Assembly: GCA_029204225.1 (NCBI GenBank)
Contig: CM055102.1
Location: 10,677,456 to 10,729,244 of the forward strand
DNA length: 51,789 nucleotides
DNA from: Diphasiastrum complanatum
Taxonomy: Eukaryota > Streptophyta > Lycopodiopsida > Lycopodiales > Lycopodiaceae
Direction of reading: 5' to 3'
A program made the translations under genes and the position numbers. Below the pieces are notes generated by a model that was given only the letters and a program-made list of their open reading frames with translations, searched no databases and was not told the origin of the DNA. Below, in pieces: positions 1 to 10,230 of the stretch; position 1 is the first letter of the stretch, and each line of letters starts with the position of its first letter.

Positions 1-290
1 GAATCCCAAAAGACTCTAAGACACTTCGAACGGGGAAATGTCCGAAGTTATCTCCGCGTTTTAGCGGTCCTTTCAAAGTTCTTAGCAAGATTGGCAGGGC
101 CGCTTATAGACTAGAACTCCCTGTTGGAACTAACTATTGGAGGATTTGTCTGCTTTTGTACCCCATGAACCAGAAAGGATCATGGATACTCGACGACATC
201 AGCTGAGAAATCGTTTGATTTCTGAACATCTGATTCATTGGAAAGGTAAGTCAGATGATGAGGACACTGGGAGAAGGAGGATTGTTTAAG
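1..290 (+). pseudogene. Chromovirus (Ty3/gypsy) pol 3' end: integrase C-terminus and chromodomain
   Basis: A plus-strand reading with frame changes gives the integrase tail signature KLSPRFSGPFKVLSKIG followed by AAYRLELPV (about 47-130). It then gives EDLSAFVPHEPE and the chromodomain motif EHLIHWKGKSDDEDT (about 225-270). The expected Trp after DT is lost through a one-base frameshift before GRRR. The nearest relative in this window is the minus-strand Ty3-2 chromodomain (EDLTSFVPTEPQ, VHWKGSSEDDDTWEKE). In chromoviruses this domain targets integration to chromatin. The rest of the element lies outside the window. Identification as a chromovirus is firm; the copy is not functional. Confidence 0.8.
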
Positions 291-629
291 ACTTAGATTC
301 CTTGGTTTCTTCCCATAGACACTTTACTCCATGGATCTCTACTTGAGGTTTGTGATCTGCCTCATGATATTTCTACGGTTCTTGACATGATTCATGCGCC
401 TTTGGCCCTTACCGTTACACATTTTCCATCTGAAGATATTTGCCAGATGGTCACTATTACTTATCTAGGGTATTTATATGTTGGGATCTTTCTAGATGAG
501 CACACGAGCATCCTTCAGTCTCCTGGTGTTTCTACATATAGGTCTGTTGCAGTCCATGTCGATGGTATACACTTTTGGGCTTTTTATGCATTAGAGGTTT
601 TTCATGCGACTGATTCCTTTTTACCTCTT

Positions 630-770
630 GATATTTGGCATTCTTGGTTATTACGTATCGCTTGGATTTCATTTGGACCTATTGCTCACACTATTGCTTC
701 ATTTTCAGCTATGGATATATGGCATTCCTGGTTATTACGTCTAGCTTGGTTTTCATTTGGACCTATTGAT
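630..770 (+). repeat. Two-copy tandem repeat, period about 84 bp
   Basis: GATATTTGGCATTCTTGG at about 630 recurs as GATATATGGCATTCCTGG at about 713. Both copies continue through TTATTACGT and end in TTTCATTTGGACCTATTG. The spacer between the conserved blocks is not duplicated cleanly. A third, weaker echo lies near 1910. Confidence 0.75.
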
Positions 771-2516
771 TGGTGCTGGTTTTTTCATATTATTGATCGC
801 CTATGGTGCGGATATCTCTATGATTATGCATGTGGCTCTCTATCTGTTCTTGGATTGTTGCTCATTGTCAAGCTTGGCATATCTTGATGGCTTGGGTTAT
901 TGCCTCCGTTCCAACTATTGTTTGTCCTGGTGATCTTCAGGTTCCCTGTCATTTCGCGTTGCTCCATATCGCTTGGTCTCTGATGCCGAGTTGCCACTTT
1001 GTTCTAATGTTCTGAGACCATCAGGGTACTTTGAGAGAGTTCCTTCTCCTCTCTTGGATAGTTTTTGGGGATGTTGCCGCCATGTATTACAGTGTTGCTC
1101 ATATGTGCTTTGTACTCATTCCCAGCTACACGTGGATATTGCTCCGATGCTTGCTACTGATGTTGCGGATCCTGTTCCTCGTTCCTTCTATTCCTCACTT
1201 GTGCGGCTGGTGTGTACATTGGGATTACACTTGCGGCCAGTTCCGATGGGTCATCTGATTCTCCATCTGTCTTTGGTGTATCCTATGATGGATTGGTATG
1301 TCCATATGAGGTCTTTCTGGATGAGTTTTTCAGCTACAGTTTTTCAGTTGGGGCCTCTACTATTTCTAGATTTGTTGCTACTGTTTTCATGCATCATGTC
1401 TTTTTAGATGATGCATTGATTTCTTGGACATTTTGGAGCTTTTGGCATGCTGCTTTTCTCGTGATATGGGCCTTGAGGGTACCGTGTGCCATTGCTGCTT
1501 CTCATTCATGGCCTTATGGATACCTTGGGCTTTTGACCATGCTGGTGCATGTTTCTCCATTTTAGCTATCCTTTGTTAGGATGATCTCTTTATGCTCCAT
1601 GTTTCCTGGCATATCGCTTGCTTTTCCATGCTGTTACAGTGTGTCTGTCATCCTGCTTATGTTCCTACTCCTTGGTGTTGGTCTTCCGATGATGCTATCT
1701 TTTCTTGGGGCACCTTGCACATATGGTTGATGGTTACATGTATGATGCGGCCATTCGCAATGAGTGTCCATCTCTTTTCCAGTTTCTTTATTGGCTTCCT
1801 GTTGTTGATGCAGTTCTACCTTTTTTTGGGCTTTTTGGATACCTTGGTCTTGGGCATTACGGATACCTTGGCACTCCTGGTTGCTACTTGATCTTCTTCT
1901 GGTTCCTTGGCATTCCTGGTTGTTCCGTATTGCTTGGTTTCTGATGACGCGGCCGAGATGTTCCCTTCGTCGCCACGATGTTGATCCTGAGTTGTTCCTT
2001 TTCTTACCAGCTGACATTCACCAGGTTCGCCTTCACCATAGTCGACGTTGCCAGCAGATTCAGTTTTTGATCCAGTGGGATGGTCGTCCAATGGGAGCCT
2101 ATTGATGTCTGTTATCATACGCCATCACTTGCGGATCAAGATCGTGCTCTTGCTGCACTTGTTGATTCCTCTACATCAGATGTTGCTCTAGTTGTTGATG
2201 CACCAGGGCTTGCTGCTGTTTGATCCAATTTCTTTTTGGAAGTTGGGTCTTTTTTTGTGTCGGGGAGAGTTATGGACTCGGCTCATTACATTCGCCACGT
2301 CCATTTACATTTACTTTACTTTATGCATAAGCAGGCCTTGGGCCCTTTTTTATTCATTATTGACACTTACACTTTATGGTTGGCTTTGAGCCTTATTATT
2401 CATTATTTGGACATTTGGACATATTACTGGAGAGTGGGGGCCTTCTTGGGCGGACTATTATCTCTCCCAATTGGGCCCTTGCCACTGGAAGCATCCTTTT
2501 TAGGGCTTCCTTTAGG

Positions 2517-2525
2517 CTATAAGTA
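2517..2525 (+). promoter_or_regulatory. TATA-like box in the candidate LTR
   Basis: CTATAAGTA sits in TTTAGGCTATAAGTAGGG and is followed about 50 bp downstream by pyrimidine-rich TCTCTCTCTC stretches. This resembles the core promoter of plant LTRs. Assignment is by pattern only. Confidence 0.3.
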
Positions 2526-2609
2526 GGGAATCTGTGTCATTTGTTATTCAGCTGACGATATCGATCTCTCTCTCTTTAGTCTCCTTAATCTCTCTCTTTC
2601 CTGCTTTGT

Positions 2610-2692
2610 AGGGTTAAGTCTTGCTTATGTGATGCTTTCATAGCTTAGCTAGGGTTAAGTCTTGCTTTATGTGATGCTTTCATAGCTTAGCT
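2610..2692 (+). repeat. Perfect-type tandem duplication, 41/42-bp unit
   Basis: The unit AGGGTTAAGTCTTGCTT...CTTTCATAGCTTAGCT occurs at 2610-2650 and 2651-2692. The copies differ only by one T insertion. Confidence 0.9.
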
Positions 2693-2929
2693 CTAGATCA
2701 ATTATGGCTTCATTCGTAACTCTGAGGAATCCCCAAGATGCTGGGCTAAAGCTACTTCAAGAACACCTCTCACTTTAGACCGAGGTCTCTGAGAAAGAAG
2801 AGAGAAGGATGAAGAACGAGAGCTGAGAAATGAAACTAGGGCATGGTGAGCCACCTTTTGATGGTGACCTCTAGTGGAGAAACTAGTTCCACTTGTAATT
2901 TGTGAAATTGTAGAATTGCCACTTAGGCT

Positions 2930-3745
2930 CCACCTAGGCAACTCATTTGCTTATTTAAGAGCCCCCCTCTCTTGTGAGGGAACTTTACTTGTAATGTCTT
3001 TGCTCTTGTATTAAATAAAGAAGATCCTCGGCATTCATAGAGCTCCTTGATCATGATGGCTTTCTTGAGTGATTCCCTTACAATCATGCCCTTCCATCCC
3101 TTTGTGTGTGGTTGTGAAATTAGATTAATTTCTTGCTTTCTTTCATCATGCATTGTGGAGTAGAGTGGATTAGATCTCTTGTTTCTTATTTCTAGAGTAG
3201 GATCAAGCTTCCAAGTAAACTATATAGGCTGAAATTGTGGTTTAAATCTTGCATATCCATTTACATTTCTGTTGTTGATTGTTCTTGGGAAGTCCAAGAA
3301 TTAAGAAATGGGTGTTTCTTGATCCTTGCACTTGTCATGCTTGCTAACTAGTTTTTTGATTTCTTGTTTCTGTTTCTGTGATTGCATCTAGATTAATTCG
3401 AATTTCAAGATCTGTTTCAGCTCGTTTTACAGTAAGTAGAAATAGGATCAGTGAGTGTTCATCTGAGTTGCTGGCTGATTTTTAGATGAACATCATGACT
3501 TGCATGTTTCAATGAATGTGAGTGCTTTCAAGAGTGAACCAACCCGTGCATCCTCTGACAGGCAAGATAAACTATACTTGTAAATCAATCTTATTGCCTG
3601 GCTGAACGTTTTTACCAAGATTCTGATTACCAAGAACCATCTAAAGAGTCTGGTAACAGACAGCAAGAAGACAAATAACCAAGCGTCAAACTGTAATGAA
3701 CCTAAGCAGTGAGTCGATGTACTAATCGAGGGATTCAGTAAACAT
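2930..3745 (+). other. Candidate LTR promoter/U5 segment ahead of a tRNA-Asp-type PBS
   Basis: TATTTAAG (2952-2959) precedes a C-rich start region, and AATAAA lies at 3014-3019. This TATA-then-polyA spacing is typical of an LTR R region. The sequence ends at 3745, immediately before a TTGGCATCGTTGCCGAG primer-site-like sequence. No coding region is seen. LTR identity is inferred because no second full copy is present. Where the LTR begins is unknown. Confidence 0.35.
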
Positions 3746-3821
3746 TTTGGCATCGTTGCCGAGTTAACAGGTTATTCGAACAAGAAGTACAAAACAGGTT
3801 ATTTACGTTAGCTTAGTTGTG
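3671..3821 (+). repeat. Left arm of an inverted repeat (LTR end, PBS, leader)
   Basis: The sequence from ACAAATAACCAAGCG through GGGATTCAGTAAACATTTTGG and ATTCGAACAAGAAGTAC to GCTTAGTTGTG is matched in inverted orientation. The matching pieces are 3996-4050 plus 10535-10632. The two pieces of the right arm join exactly once Ty3-1 and one target duplication are removed. The arm carries a degenerate primer site (3747-3763). Confidence 0.85.
3747..3763 (+). promoter_or_regulatory. Degenerate tRNA-Asp-type primer binding site
   Basis: TTGGCATCGTTGCCGAG resembles the TGGCGCCGTTGCCGGGG site that is complementary to the 3' end of plant tRNA-Asp and is used by Athila-type elements. It has substitutions at the GGCGCC core and at its end. 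It directly follows the LTR-end-like CAGTAAACATT. Confidence 0.55.
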
Positions 3822-3995
3822 ACGCCGTTTGTGAGACGAGTCTCGCACAATTGAGCCAAAATCAAGCAAGCCACCACCAATTCACTAATTCGTTACCTAA
3901 ATGTAAGTCTTTATTGCGCAGGTGACGATCATGCCAGGATTTTTGGCGTGATTTGTTAACAAGTTGTGCGTGATACGAGATGAGTCGAGTCTCGC
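3822..3995. other. Spacer between inverted-repeat arms
   Basis: About 174 bp of non-coding sequence lies at the centre of the palindrome-like locus. Its edges (GTCTCGCACAATTGAGCC and GAGTCTCGCACAACTGAGC) are themselves partly related, so pairing may extend inward imperfectly. Confidence 0.5.
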
Positions 3996-4050
3996 ACAAC
4001 TGAGCTAACGTAAATAACCTGTTTTGTACTTCTTGTTCGAATAACCCGTT
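3996..4050 (-). repeat. Right arm of the inverted repeat, inner piece
   Basis: This is the reverse complement of 3765-3820, covering CTGAGCTAACGTAAATAACC through CTTGTTCGAATAACCCGTT. It is interrupted at 4050/4051 by Ty3-1 and resumes at 10535. Confidence 0.85.
4046..4050. repeat. Target-site duplication CCGTT (left copy) of Ty3-1
   Basis: CCGTT directly precedes the left LTR and is repeated exactly at 10535-10539 after the right LTR. Confidence 0.9.
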
Positions 4051-4457
4051 TATTAGGACAATGGAAAGAGAACCAACCAAAGATGAAGAGTGACTCTGGA
4101 TCTCCACCCACTATCCTGTACCTGGCTCTACATTCACAGGCCACCATATAGGACCAGCGCCCAGCCTCCAAGAGGCCATGCATTCCTCTCACATGCACAA
4201 TTGCCACTGTGCATGTGGATGCCCCTCATGCATACTGAGCATGTGGCACACAGGTCCTACATAGCTTTAGGGACCCACCCTTAGCAACTAAGGGTGCCCT
4301 CCACTTAGTGGCACTCCCTATGAATATAGACCAAGCCCACTAGATCCTAGTCCCTAAGAGTTATTATCCCGAACTACGGGTCTGAGTGTCACCCCGTCGG
4401 GACCCCCTAGGCCCTAATGAGTCACTAGTATCCCTGTGTTTACCAATGGCCATAACA
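4051..4457 (-). repeat. Ty3-1 3' LTR
   Basis: In element direction it runs TGTTATGGCC...CCTAATA, 407 bp. It contains a block (about 4258-4337) that the other LTR lacks. That block includes a TATA-like CTATATTCATAG on the minus strand and an 8-bp perfect stem, ACCCTTAG CAA CTAAGGGT (4277-4295). Confidence 0.9.
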
Positions 4458-4470
4458 TCTCCTCCCCCTA
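4458..4470 (-). promoter_or_regulatory. Polypurine tract of Ty3-1
   Basis: On the minus strand TAGGGGGAGGAGA abuts the TGTT start of the 3' LTR. Its position immediately after the chromodomain stop is as expected for plus-strand priming. Confidence 0.85.
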
Positions 4471-5690
4471 AAAGGAGCTTTCGTCCTCGAAAGCGATATC
4501 TTCAAAGACGAAGTCAGGATACCTCTTGCGAAGCATGCTTATAGACTCCCAGGTTGCCTCTTCTTGGGACCCATCCTTCCACTTGACTAAAACTTCTCGA
4601 AAGAACGCATGACGAGTCTTGCGGTTTCGGATATTCAGAATTTCCTCTGTTGATGTGGCAAGGAATTAGGTTCCTCAAAGGCTATTAGGGTTTGTTTTGG
4701 GACAATGTTGTCTCCTTCTTGCAACACCCGCTTCAGTCGACTGACATGAAAGACCGGAGGTACCTTTTCGGATTCTGGCAAAGCCAGCTGGTAAGCAGAA
4801 CTTCCAATTCTCTTGAGTATTGTGAAGGGACCACAATACCTTGGGGACAACTTAGGACACTTGCCTGTGCTTAGCGTGCTTGTGCTTGCTTCACATTAGC
4901 TTTAGCTATCTTGATCATAGTTTCCATATCCTAAAGAAACTCTCTAACACTCTGTACTTTTTCCTTCCTAAGCCCTACGGCCATGGGGCCTCTAGGCTGA
5001 AATCCATTCATTAACATGAATGGACTATACCGTGTAGTGGTGTGTTTAGTGCTATTATAAGCAAATTCCAAAAGCGGAAGATACTCTTCCCAATTGGTTT
5101 GCTTCTTACTAACATATGCTCGTAGCATATCTTCTAGAACCTGATTGACCCTTTCCGTCTGGCCATCCGTTTCGGGACGATCAGTGGAGCTCATAGACAA
5201 CTTAGTCTCTAACTTGTTAAACAACGCCCTCCAAAAGTTACCTGTAAATTTTGGATCTCGATCGCTAACTATGTTGGCGGGAAGGCCATATAGCTTATAG
5301 ATGTTTTCTATAAAAAGCCTGGCGACTTTTGGAGCTGTAACAGTTTTCTTGGTCATACAAACCGCACCATCTTGGTCAATCGGTCTACAACTACCCAGAT
5401 CGAGTCATGGCCTTTACTCGTTCTTGGTAACCCCACTTTAAAATCCATGCTGATACTCTCCCATCTACCACCGGGTATCTCAAGTGGGTAGAGGAGCCCG
5501 CCTACCTTGAGAAGTTCAGCCTTTATGGCCTGGCATGTGGTGCACCTTAACACGTACACCTATACGTCTTTCTGCATACTAGGCCAACAAAACTTATTCT
5601 TTGCAAGAGCATAGGTCCTCTTTATCCCGGGATGCCCTGCACTAGGACTATCGTGACTTTCCTCAAGAATTTGGTGCCTAAAGTCACCGT
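4471..5690 (-). pseudogene. Ty3-1 integrase with C-terminal chromodomain
   Basis: Decayed integrase in several frames. The zinc-binding end shows [13 protein letters not shown], a stop, then CTTCQAIKAE (about 5530-5620). The catalytic core keeps all three acidic positions: SMDFKVGLP (5353-5559 reading), SDRDPKFTG, and the E of DGQTERVNQVLEDM (4931-5356 reading). The tail KMSPRYCGPFTILKRIG type sequence lies at 4635-4850. After a frameshift the chromodomain motif LVKWKDGSQEEATWESIS ends with a stop just before the polypurine tract. Integrase inserts element cDNA and the chromodomain is known to guide it to chromatin. The stop in the zinc domain and at least two frameshifts exclude a functional protein. 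Confidence 0.88.
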
Positions 5691-6009
5691 CCTTGGGTAC
5701 ACATACTCTCCCTTTATAAAGGAGGTGTACCCGTCCTCAATGGAGAAATTCTTCCATCGAGCATCCGCAACACCTGCTGATGGCACATCCACTCCAGATG
5801 TTTCCGCAACATCTTCAGGCGGCGCGTCCCGTCCCGACGCAACTGCAACATCTTCTGATGGCCCTGCAACATTCTCTAATGGCCCTGGTGTGGTTGCGAA
5901 ATTCCTTTGCTCAATAGCCTGCCACACAAGTGCGTAGTGAGAATCACTAACACACTTTCCTCTGAGTGATTCCAGGAATTCACTCCTGAATGCTGCAAAA
6001 CTTAGCGCA
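5691..6009 (-). pseudogene. Ty3-1 RNase H-to-integrase linker
   Basis: Past the duplication the minus-strand frame reads through a Ser/Ala/Val-rich, mildly repetitive segment (ENVAGPSEDVAVASG, PPEDVAETSGVDVPSAG). It then reaches KNFSIEDGY and KGEYVYPR, the usual lead-in to the integrase zinc domain. The acidic low-complexity stretch is longer than the normal linker of such elements. It may have expanded by slippage. Confidence 0.65.
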
Positions 6010-6155
6010 CTTACCATGGGCATTCGACTCAGGGCATCTGCTACCACATTGTAGCGCCCTTTCCTATACCTTAGTTGATAGTCTTACCATGGGCATTCGA
6101 CTCAGGGCATCTGCTACCACATTGTAGCGCCCTTTCCTGTACCTTAGTTGATAGT
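6010..6155 (-). repeat. 73-bp tandem duplication at the RNase H/integrase junction
   Basis: CTTACCATGGGCATTCGACT...TTAGTTGATAGT occurs at 6010-6082 and again at 6083-6155 with one A/G difference. It encodes the end of RNase H (NVVADALSRMPMV). The unit is not a multiple of three, so it shifts the frame into the linker and integrase. Confidence 0.95.
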
Positions 6156-7449
6156 CAAACTCCTGGAGCAGTTCGGCCCAGCGAGCTTTTCTTCCTTTCA
6201 ATTCACTTTGGGAGGAAAGCCACTTGATACTTCCTTGATCAAACATGATCTCAAACTTAGCTCCATAGAGGTAGTGCCTCCATTTCTTAAGAGCATAGAC
6301 TATTGCAAACAACTCCTTCTCATAAGTGGAATAATTCGACTGGTGTTTATCCAGTTTCTTACTCTCAAACGCGACTGGACGGTCGTGTTGAGTAAGAACA
6401 GCACTGATTGCCTGATCACTGGCATCGGTCTCTACTATGAATGCTTCATTTGGATCCACTAAAATTAAGACAGGAGCACTTGCAATTGCAGCCTTTAGAT
6501 TTTCAAAGCTCGCTTGTTGTTTAGGGCCCCAACTAAAGTATTTGCCCTTACTCTTGAATAGGTCTGTCAAAAGAGCAGTCAAGAGGGCATACTGATGGAT
6601 AAACCTCCTGTAAAAACCCGCCAATCCGAGGAAGATCTGCAGCTCTTCCACCGAAGTTGGTGCTGGCCATCGCATAATTGCGGCTACCTTTTCAGGATCC
6701 ATCCTGATCCCCTCAACGGAGATAATATGTCCGAGGTAGTGAATCTCTTCCTTGAAGAATTCACATTTTGATTCCTTTGCAAACAAGGAATTCTCTCTCA
6801 GGACCTGGAACACTTGGTGCAAGTGTTGAAAGTGCTCTTCTTTAGTACGACTAAAGACCAGGATATCACCAAGCTAGATTAATACGAACTTTCCCAAGAG
6901 ATGTCTGAACACGTTGTTCATCAACCTCATAAATGTTGCTGGGGCATTGGTTAATCCAAAGGGAAGAACCAAAAACTCATAGTGACCATTTCGTGAACGA
7001 AAAGCCGTTAACGGAACGTCATCTTCTTTAATACGTACCTGATGATATCCAGACCTAAGATCGATCTTAGTAAAATACTTTGCCCCCTTGAGTTGATCAA
7101 AGATCTCATCAATCCTAGGCAAAGGATACTTATCCTTAATTGTGAGTTTATTTAAGGCCCTATAGTCTATGCACATACGCATGGACCCATCTTTTTTCTT
7201 AACCAACAAAATGGGCGCAGCCTATGGTGATTTACTGGGGCGAATAAACCCTTTAGCCAAATATTCTTGTAGCTGCCGTTCTACCTCTAGGTGTTCCGCA
7301 TGGCTCAACCTATAAGGAGGCTTACTAACAAGTTTAGTCCTGGGTATTAGTTCTACAGGATGATCTAGCTCTCTTCTCGGGGGTAACCCGGATGGTAAAT
7401 TGCTAGGAAAGACGTCTTTAAAATCATTTAAAATAGTTTGCAAACTCAC
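6064..7449 (-). pseudogene. Ty3-1 reverse transcriptase and RNase H
   Basis: One minus-strand frame with two internal stops. It begins NDFKDVFPSNLPSGLPP and reaches the RT fingers at [20 protein letters not shown]. The palm follows, with [15 protein letters not shown] (first catalytic Asp) and [12 protein letters not shown]. The YLDD motif is destroyed: the frame reads FVLI, a stop, then LGDILVFS (about 6865-6885), so Tyr is a stop and the first Asp is Gly. RNase H follows with VETDASDQAISAVLTQ, YEKELFAIVYALKKWRHYL and the exit motif NVVADALSRMP. This copy could not reverse transcribe even if the stop were bypassed. Confidence 0.92.
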
Positions 7450-8104
7450 ATCTCTCTCTTTTCTCTCAACAGAAGAAACACATTTCTTTGGATATGGAAA
7501 AGATGGACTTGTATTTCAGAAGTAAGGAAACAAAGAAATACCTTTTCAATTTTTCGTTTCCGTACTAGCCGCTTCAACTGCACAGAAGAGACAACTGGCG
7601 AAGCCGGCACACTTGCATTTCCAACCAACTTAACTTTCTGACCTCTATGAACAAACTCCAAAGTGTTATCAACATAACTACGCACAAGACCACCAGTAGT
7701 TTCTAACATAAACAACCATTCACGACCAAGTATTACATCTGCCAAGGCCAAGCTCATTACTTGAAAGTCTAAAGTATCTTGATAGTCTTGGATTTATATG
7801 GGAACTTGTAGAACGAAAGTATCATAAATATCTTTACGCTGACCATCAGCAAGTGTAACTACGTATTGATGATCGCTTGGCGTTTGCTCTAACTTCAACT
7901 TCTTCACCAAAGAATGGTATAGAAAGTTGTGGGTTGCCCCATCGTCCACCATTATCCAAACTTTCTGGCCATCAATACTTCCTAACAATCGAAAAATAGT
8001 ATGAGGTCTGACTGCAGGTTGCCAAATGTTAGCAGTAACTGAACATGTATGTGCCTCATTTATATGAGACACGTGAACAGACTTTACCTTAGGGGACTGT
8101 CCCA
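7450..8104 (-). pseudogene. Ty3-1 aspartic protease region
   Basis: The minus-strand frame reads HTIFRLLGSIDGQKVWIMVDDGATHNFLYHS, with the retropepsin active site as DDGAT in place of D[ST]GA. It continues with DHQYVVTLADGQ, a TAA stop near 7791-7793, and the second half with VILGREWLFMLE (the usual ILG.DWL flap-side motif). A frameshift separates it from RT. Protease would cleave the gag-pol polyprotein. The active-site Asp and the Gly-Ala are present, but the stop splits the domain. Confidence 0.85.
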
Positions 8105-9330
8105 AAGGCAAACTTGGTTAGTGTGAACTTGCTTCTCCGGTTTCTTAAAAGGACCATTTTGGTTCTTACCGGGAGTTTCGTCAGTGTTTCCTTTATGTTG
8201 TACTTTAGGACACTGACTCTTGTTATGACCTTTTTTCATACAAATGAAGCACAAGTGCTCCCTCTTGGCTCTTTCTATGTCATTTCTTGACAATCTATAC
8301 CTCTTTTTGTTCAAAGAATTAGACGTCGGAATTTTTCTTTTCTCTCCATGCTTGGAGGACTCAGGTCGGGTACCTTCCACTACTCTTTTACCTTTTGGGC
8401 GAACTATGTCATCATAAGTCTGAGCTAGAGTGATAGCAGTTTCCAATGTTTTAGGCTTCAAAGGCCAAAGATACTTTTGGTATTCGGCTTGCAAACCCCG
8501 AATGAATCCCCTGACCTGATTATAATCATCTAAGTCAGATAATTTCATGGTAGCATCCCGATAATTGGCGATATATTGGGTGAGAGGATGGTTTCCCATG
8601 CAACAGGTTTCCCAATCTTCCCAGTTTCTATCGGTTTCATTTTCAGGGAGGAAATTTTTCTTGAACATATCCTAAAAACTATCCCAAGTCTTTGGTTCTG
8701 AACCATTTTCCCATAGACTTATCCACCACCTAAAGGTTTTTCCCGTCAGGGAGATGCTCGCCTCTAAAGGCCGATCCTCATCAGGACTTCCTTTTAATCG
8801 AAAAGCATCATCATGCTTAACGAGAAAGGCAACAACCAAATCTCGGTTACAGTCTTTTTCTTCTCCACCAAAGGTGGGAAGGCGCAAATCTTTAGGTACT
8901 ACCTTATGGGGTGATGATGGGACAGGTAAACTACTACCGTGGATAGCAGGATTCACTCGGTACTGCACTAAAACAACATGTTTTAAAGCTTAAGACTTTG
9001 AACATTATCACGTACTAGTCTTTCAAGTCTGGACAGCCTTTCATTAGTCTCTTGCTGGGTATTGGCTTGTTCCTCAACAAACTCTTCTAATTTTTTAGGA
9101 TGATCATAAGTTTCTACTACCCACTGCCTAAACTCAAAAATGTTTAACGGTATTTCTTCATTTTCGTCCCCCTCAATCATATCCACATCCTGCATGTCGT
9201 CATGCGAGGGATTTTGAGAGGGTTCTTGAGTAGGCGGTAAAAGAGGAACTGACTGGCTCTTTTCTACAGGAGAAGTTCCATGAGGCAGACTAGACATGAC
9301 TATATCTTCAAGTTCGTCTACAGGAGTATG
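8105..9330 (-). pseudogene. Ty3-1 gag with CCHC zinc knuckle
   Basis: Three blocks. The N-terminal acidic part likely starts at MSHTPVDELEDIVMSSLP (about 9333). The capsid-like core has KDLRLPTFGGEEKDCN, ISLTGKTFRWWISLWEN and, after a stop, NFLPENETDRNWEDWE. The nucleocapsid has CFICMKKGHNKSQC, a canonical CX2CX4HX4C knuckle, flanked by basic residues (about 8205-8250). A frameshift near 8980 and a stop at about 8669 break the frame. Gag would package the element RNA. Confidence 0.87.
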
Positions 9331-9360
9331 ACTCATGTCTATAAAATTAAGCATGCGCAA

Positions 9361-10217
9361 TAAAAGAGAGACAACAGTGTTTAATTACGCCTAAAAAATC
9401 GATTTACTAGCACATGCAAGAAGTGTATAACAACATGCACTGACATGCAAAACAAAAGCAAGAGAGAGAAAGCTTCTCTGGTTTGGAAATGCAGGTGGTT
9501 GTCACAACATGCAAATTGATCTGGCAATTTTTCAATTTTTTCCCGAAAAATCAGGAATTTTGACCAAACTTCGGATGATCACCAACACCGTTTCTGGCCA
9601 CCAATCTCTGTGAGATTTGTTCCTCTTAGAGCGCCCTACTGTGTATGAGCTTGCCCAAGTCCAACCTCTGGAAAATCTGCCACTGTTTGAATTTGTAGTG
9701 TCTTCAACTCCAGAAGGTCAATTCTGGCCAAAAAATCAAAATTCTGACTTGAAGTGTGAATATCTTGAAAAGTACAACAGATTTCAGGGTGAAATCTGTT
9801 GCATCCTCCAGCGAGTAGTCTGCAGATCCTATCCTCAAAATCTGATCCAAATCCACGTTTGGATTGCCAACTGTCAACTTCCAAAAAATAGGTCCTGGCG
9901 CCCTCCAAAAAATCAGATTAGTTTCAAACTCTGATTCTTGCTTATGATGGACGTTTTTCCTTGCACCTATGCTGCAGGTCTGAGCGCTCACCACCTTGCT
10001 TGTATCTCCACAACCCAAAGCCAAAAAAACACGTTTTCTGCTGGCGCTGAGGGAGGAAGAAGGTAGCACTGAAAAGCAAGAAGAATGGAGAAAAAGGTAG
10101 CGCTGACAGGAGGGCTGAAAGGCAGCGCTGGAGGAGGAGCGCTGAGGCAGTCCCAAAATCCGTTGGAAGAATAGAGGAGATCAGAATATGCTGACCCACC
10201 AGGCCAGGATCCACAAT
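9361..10217 (-). other. Ty3-1 5' leader
   Basis: Non-coding stretch between PBS and gag; open frames here are unsupported. At its PBS-proximal end (about 10040-10150) the motif (A/G)GCGCTGA or a close variant recurs at least five times, including three AGCGCT palindromes. It may be a structured packaging region or just a repeat. Confidence 0.6.
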
Positions 10218-10229
10218 GCTCTGATACCA
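10218..10229 (-). promoter_or_regulatory. Ty3-1 primer binding site (initiator tRNA-Met)
   Basis: GCTCTGATACCA on the plus strand is TGGTATCAGAGC in element direction, one base from the end of the 5' LTR. Confidence 0.95.
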
Positions 10230-10230
10230 C

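Larger units (their letters stand above)
291..2695 (+). other. Long non-coding T-rich stretch, candidate 3' LTR of the preceding chromovirus
   Basis: No protein family is recognisable. Open frames here are short, very rich in Trp, Phe and Leu, and overlap on both strands, as expected from a T/G-rich repeat-derived sequence. Phrases such as GGCATTCCTGG and TATCGCTTGG recur in degenerate form (near 640, 720, 1605, 1910). The stretch directly follows a chromodomain end and contains a TATA-like site near 2517, consistent with a long Tekay/Del-type LTR. No second LTR copy is in the window, so this is inference. Confidence 0.3.

Noticed and set aside
387-2105. Several open frames of 60-166 codons on both strands
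   Set aside because: They are extremely rich in Trp, Phe, Leu and His, overlap in several frames and share a translated DNA repeat. No family motif. Explained by T/G-rich repeat sequence.
3822-3995. tRNA or other small RNA gene in the palindrome spacer
   Set aside because: No B-box or cloverleaf could be assembled. Similarity is only to the flanking leader sequence.
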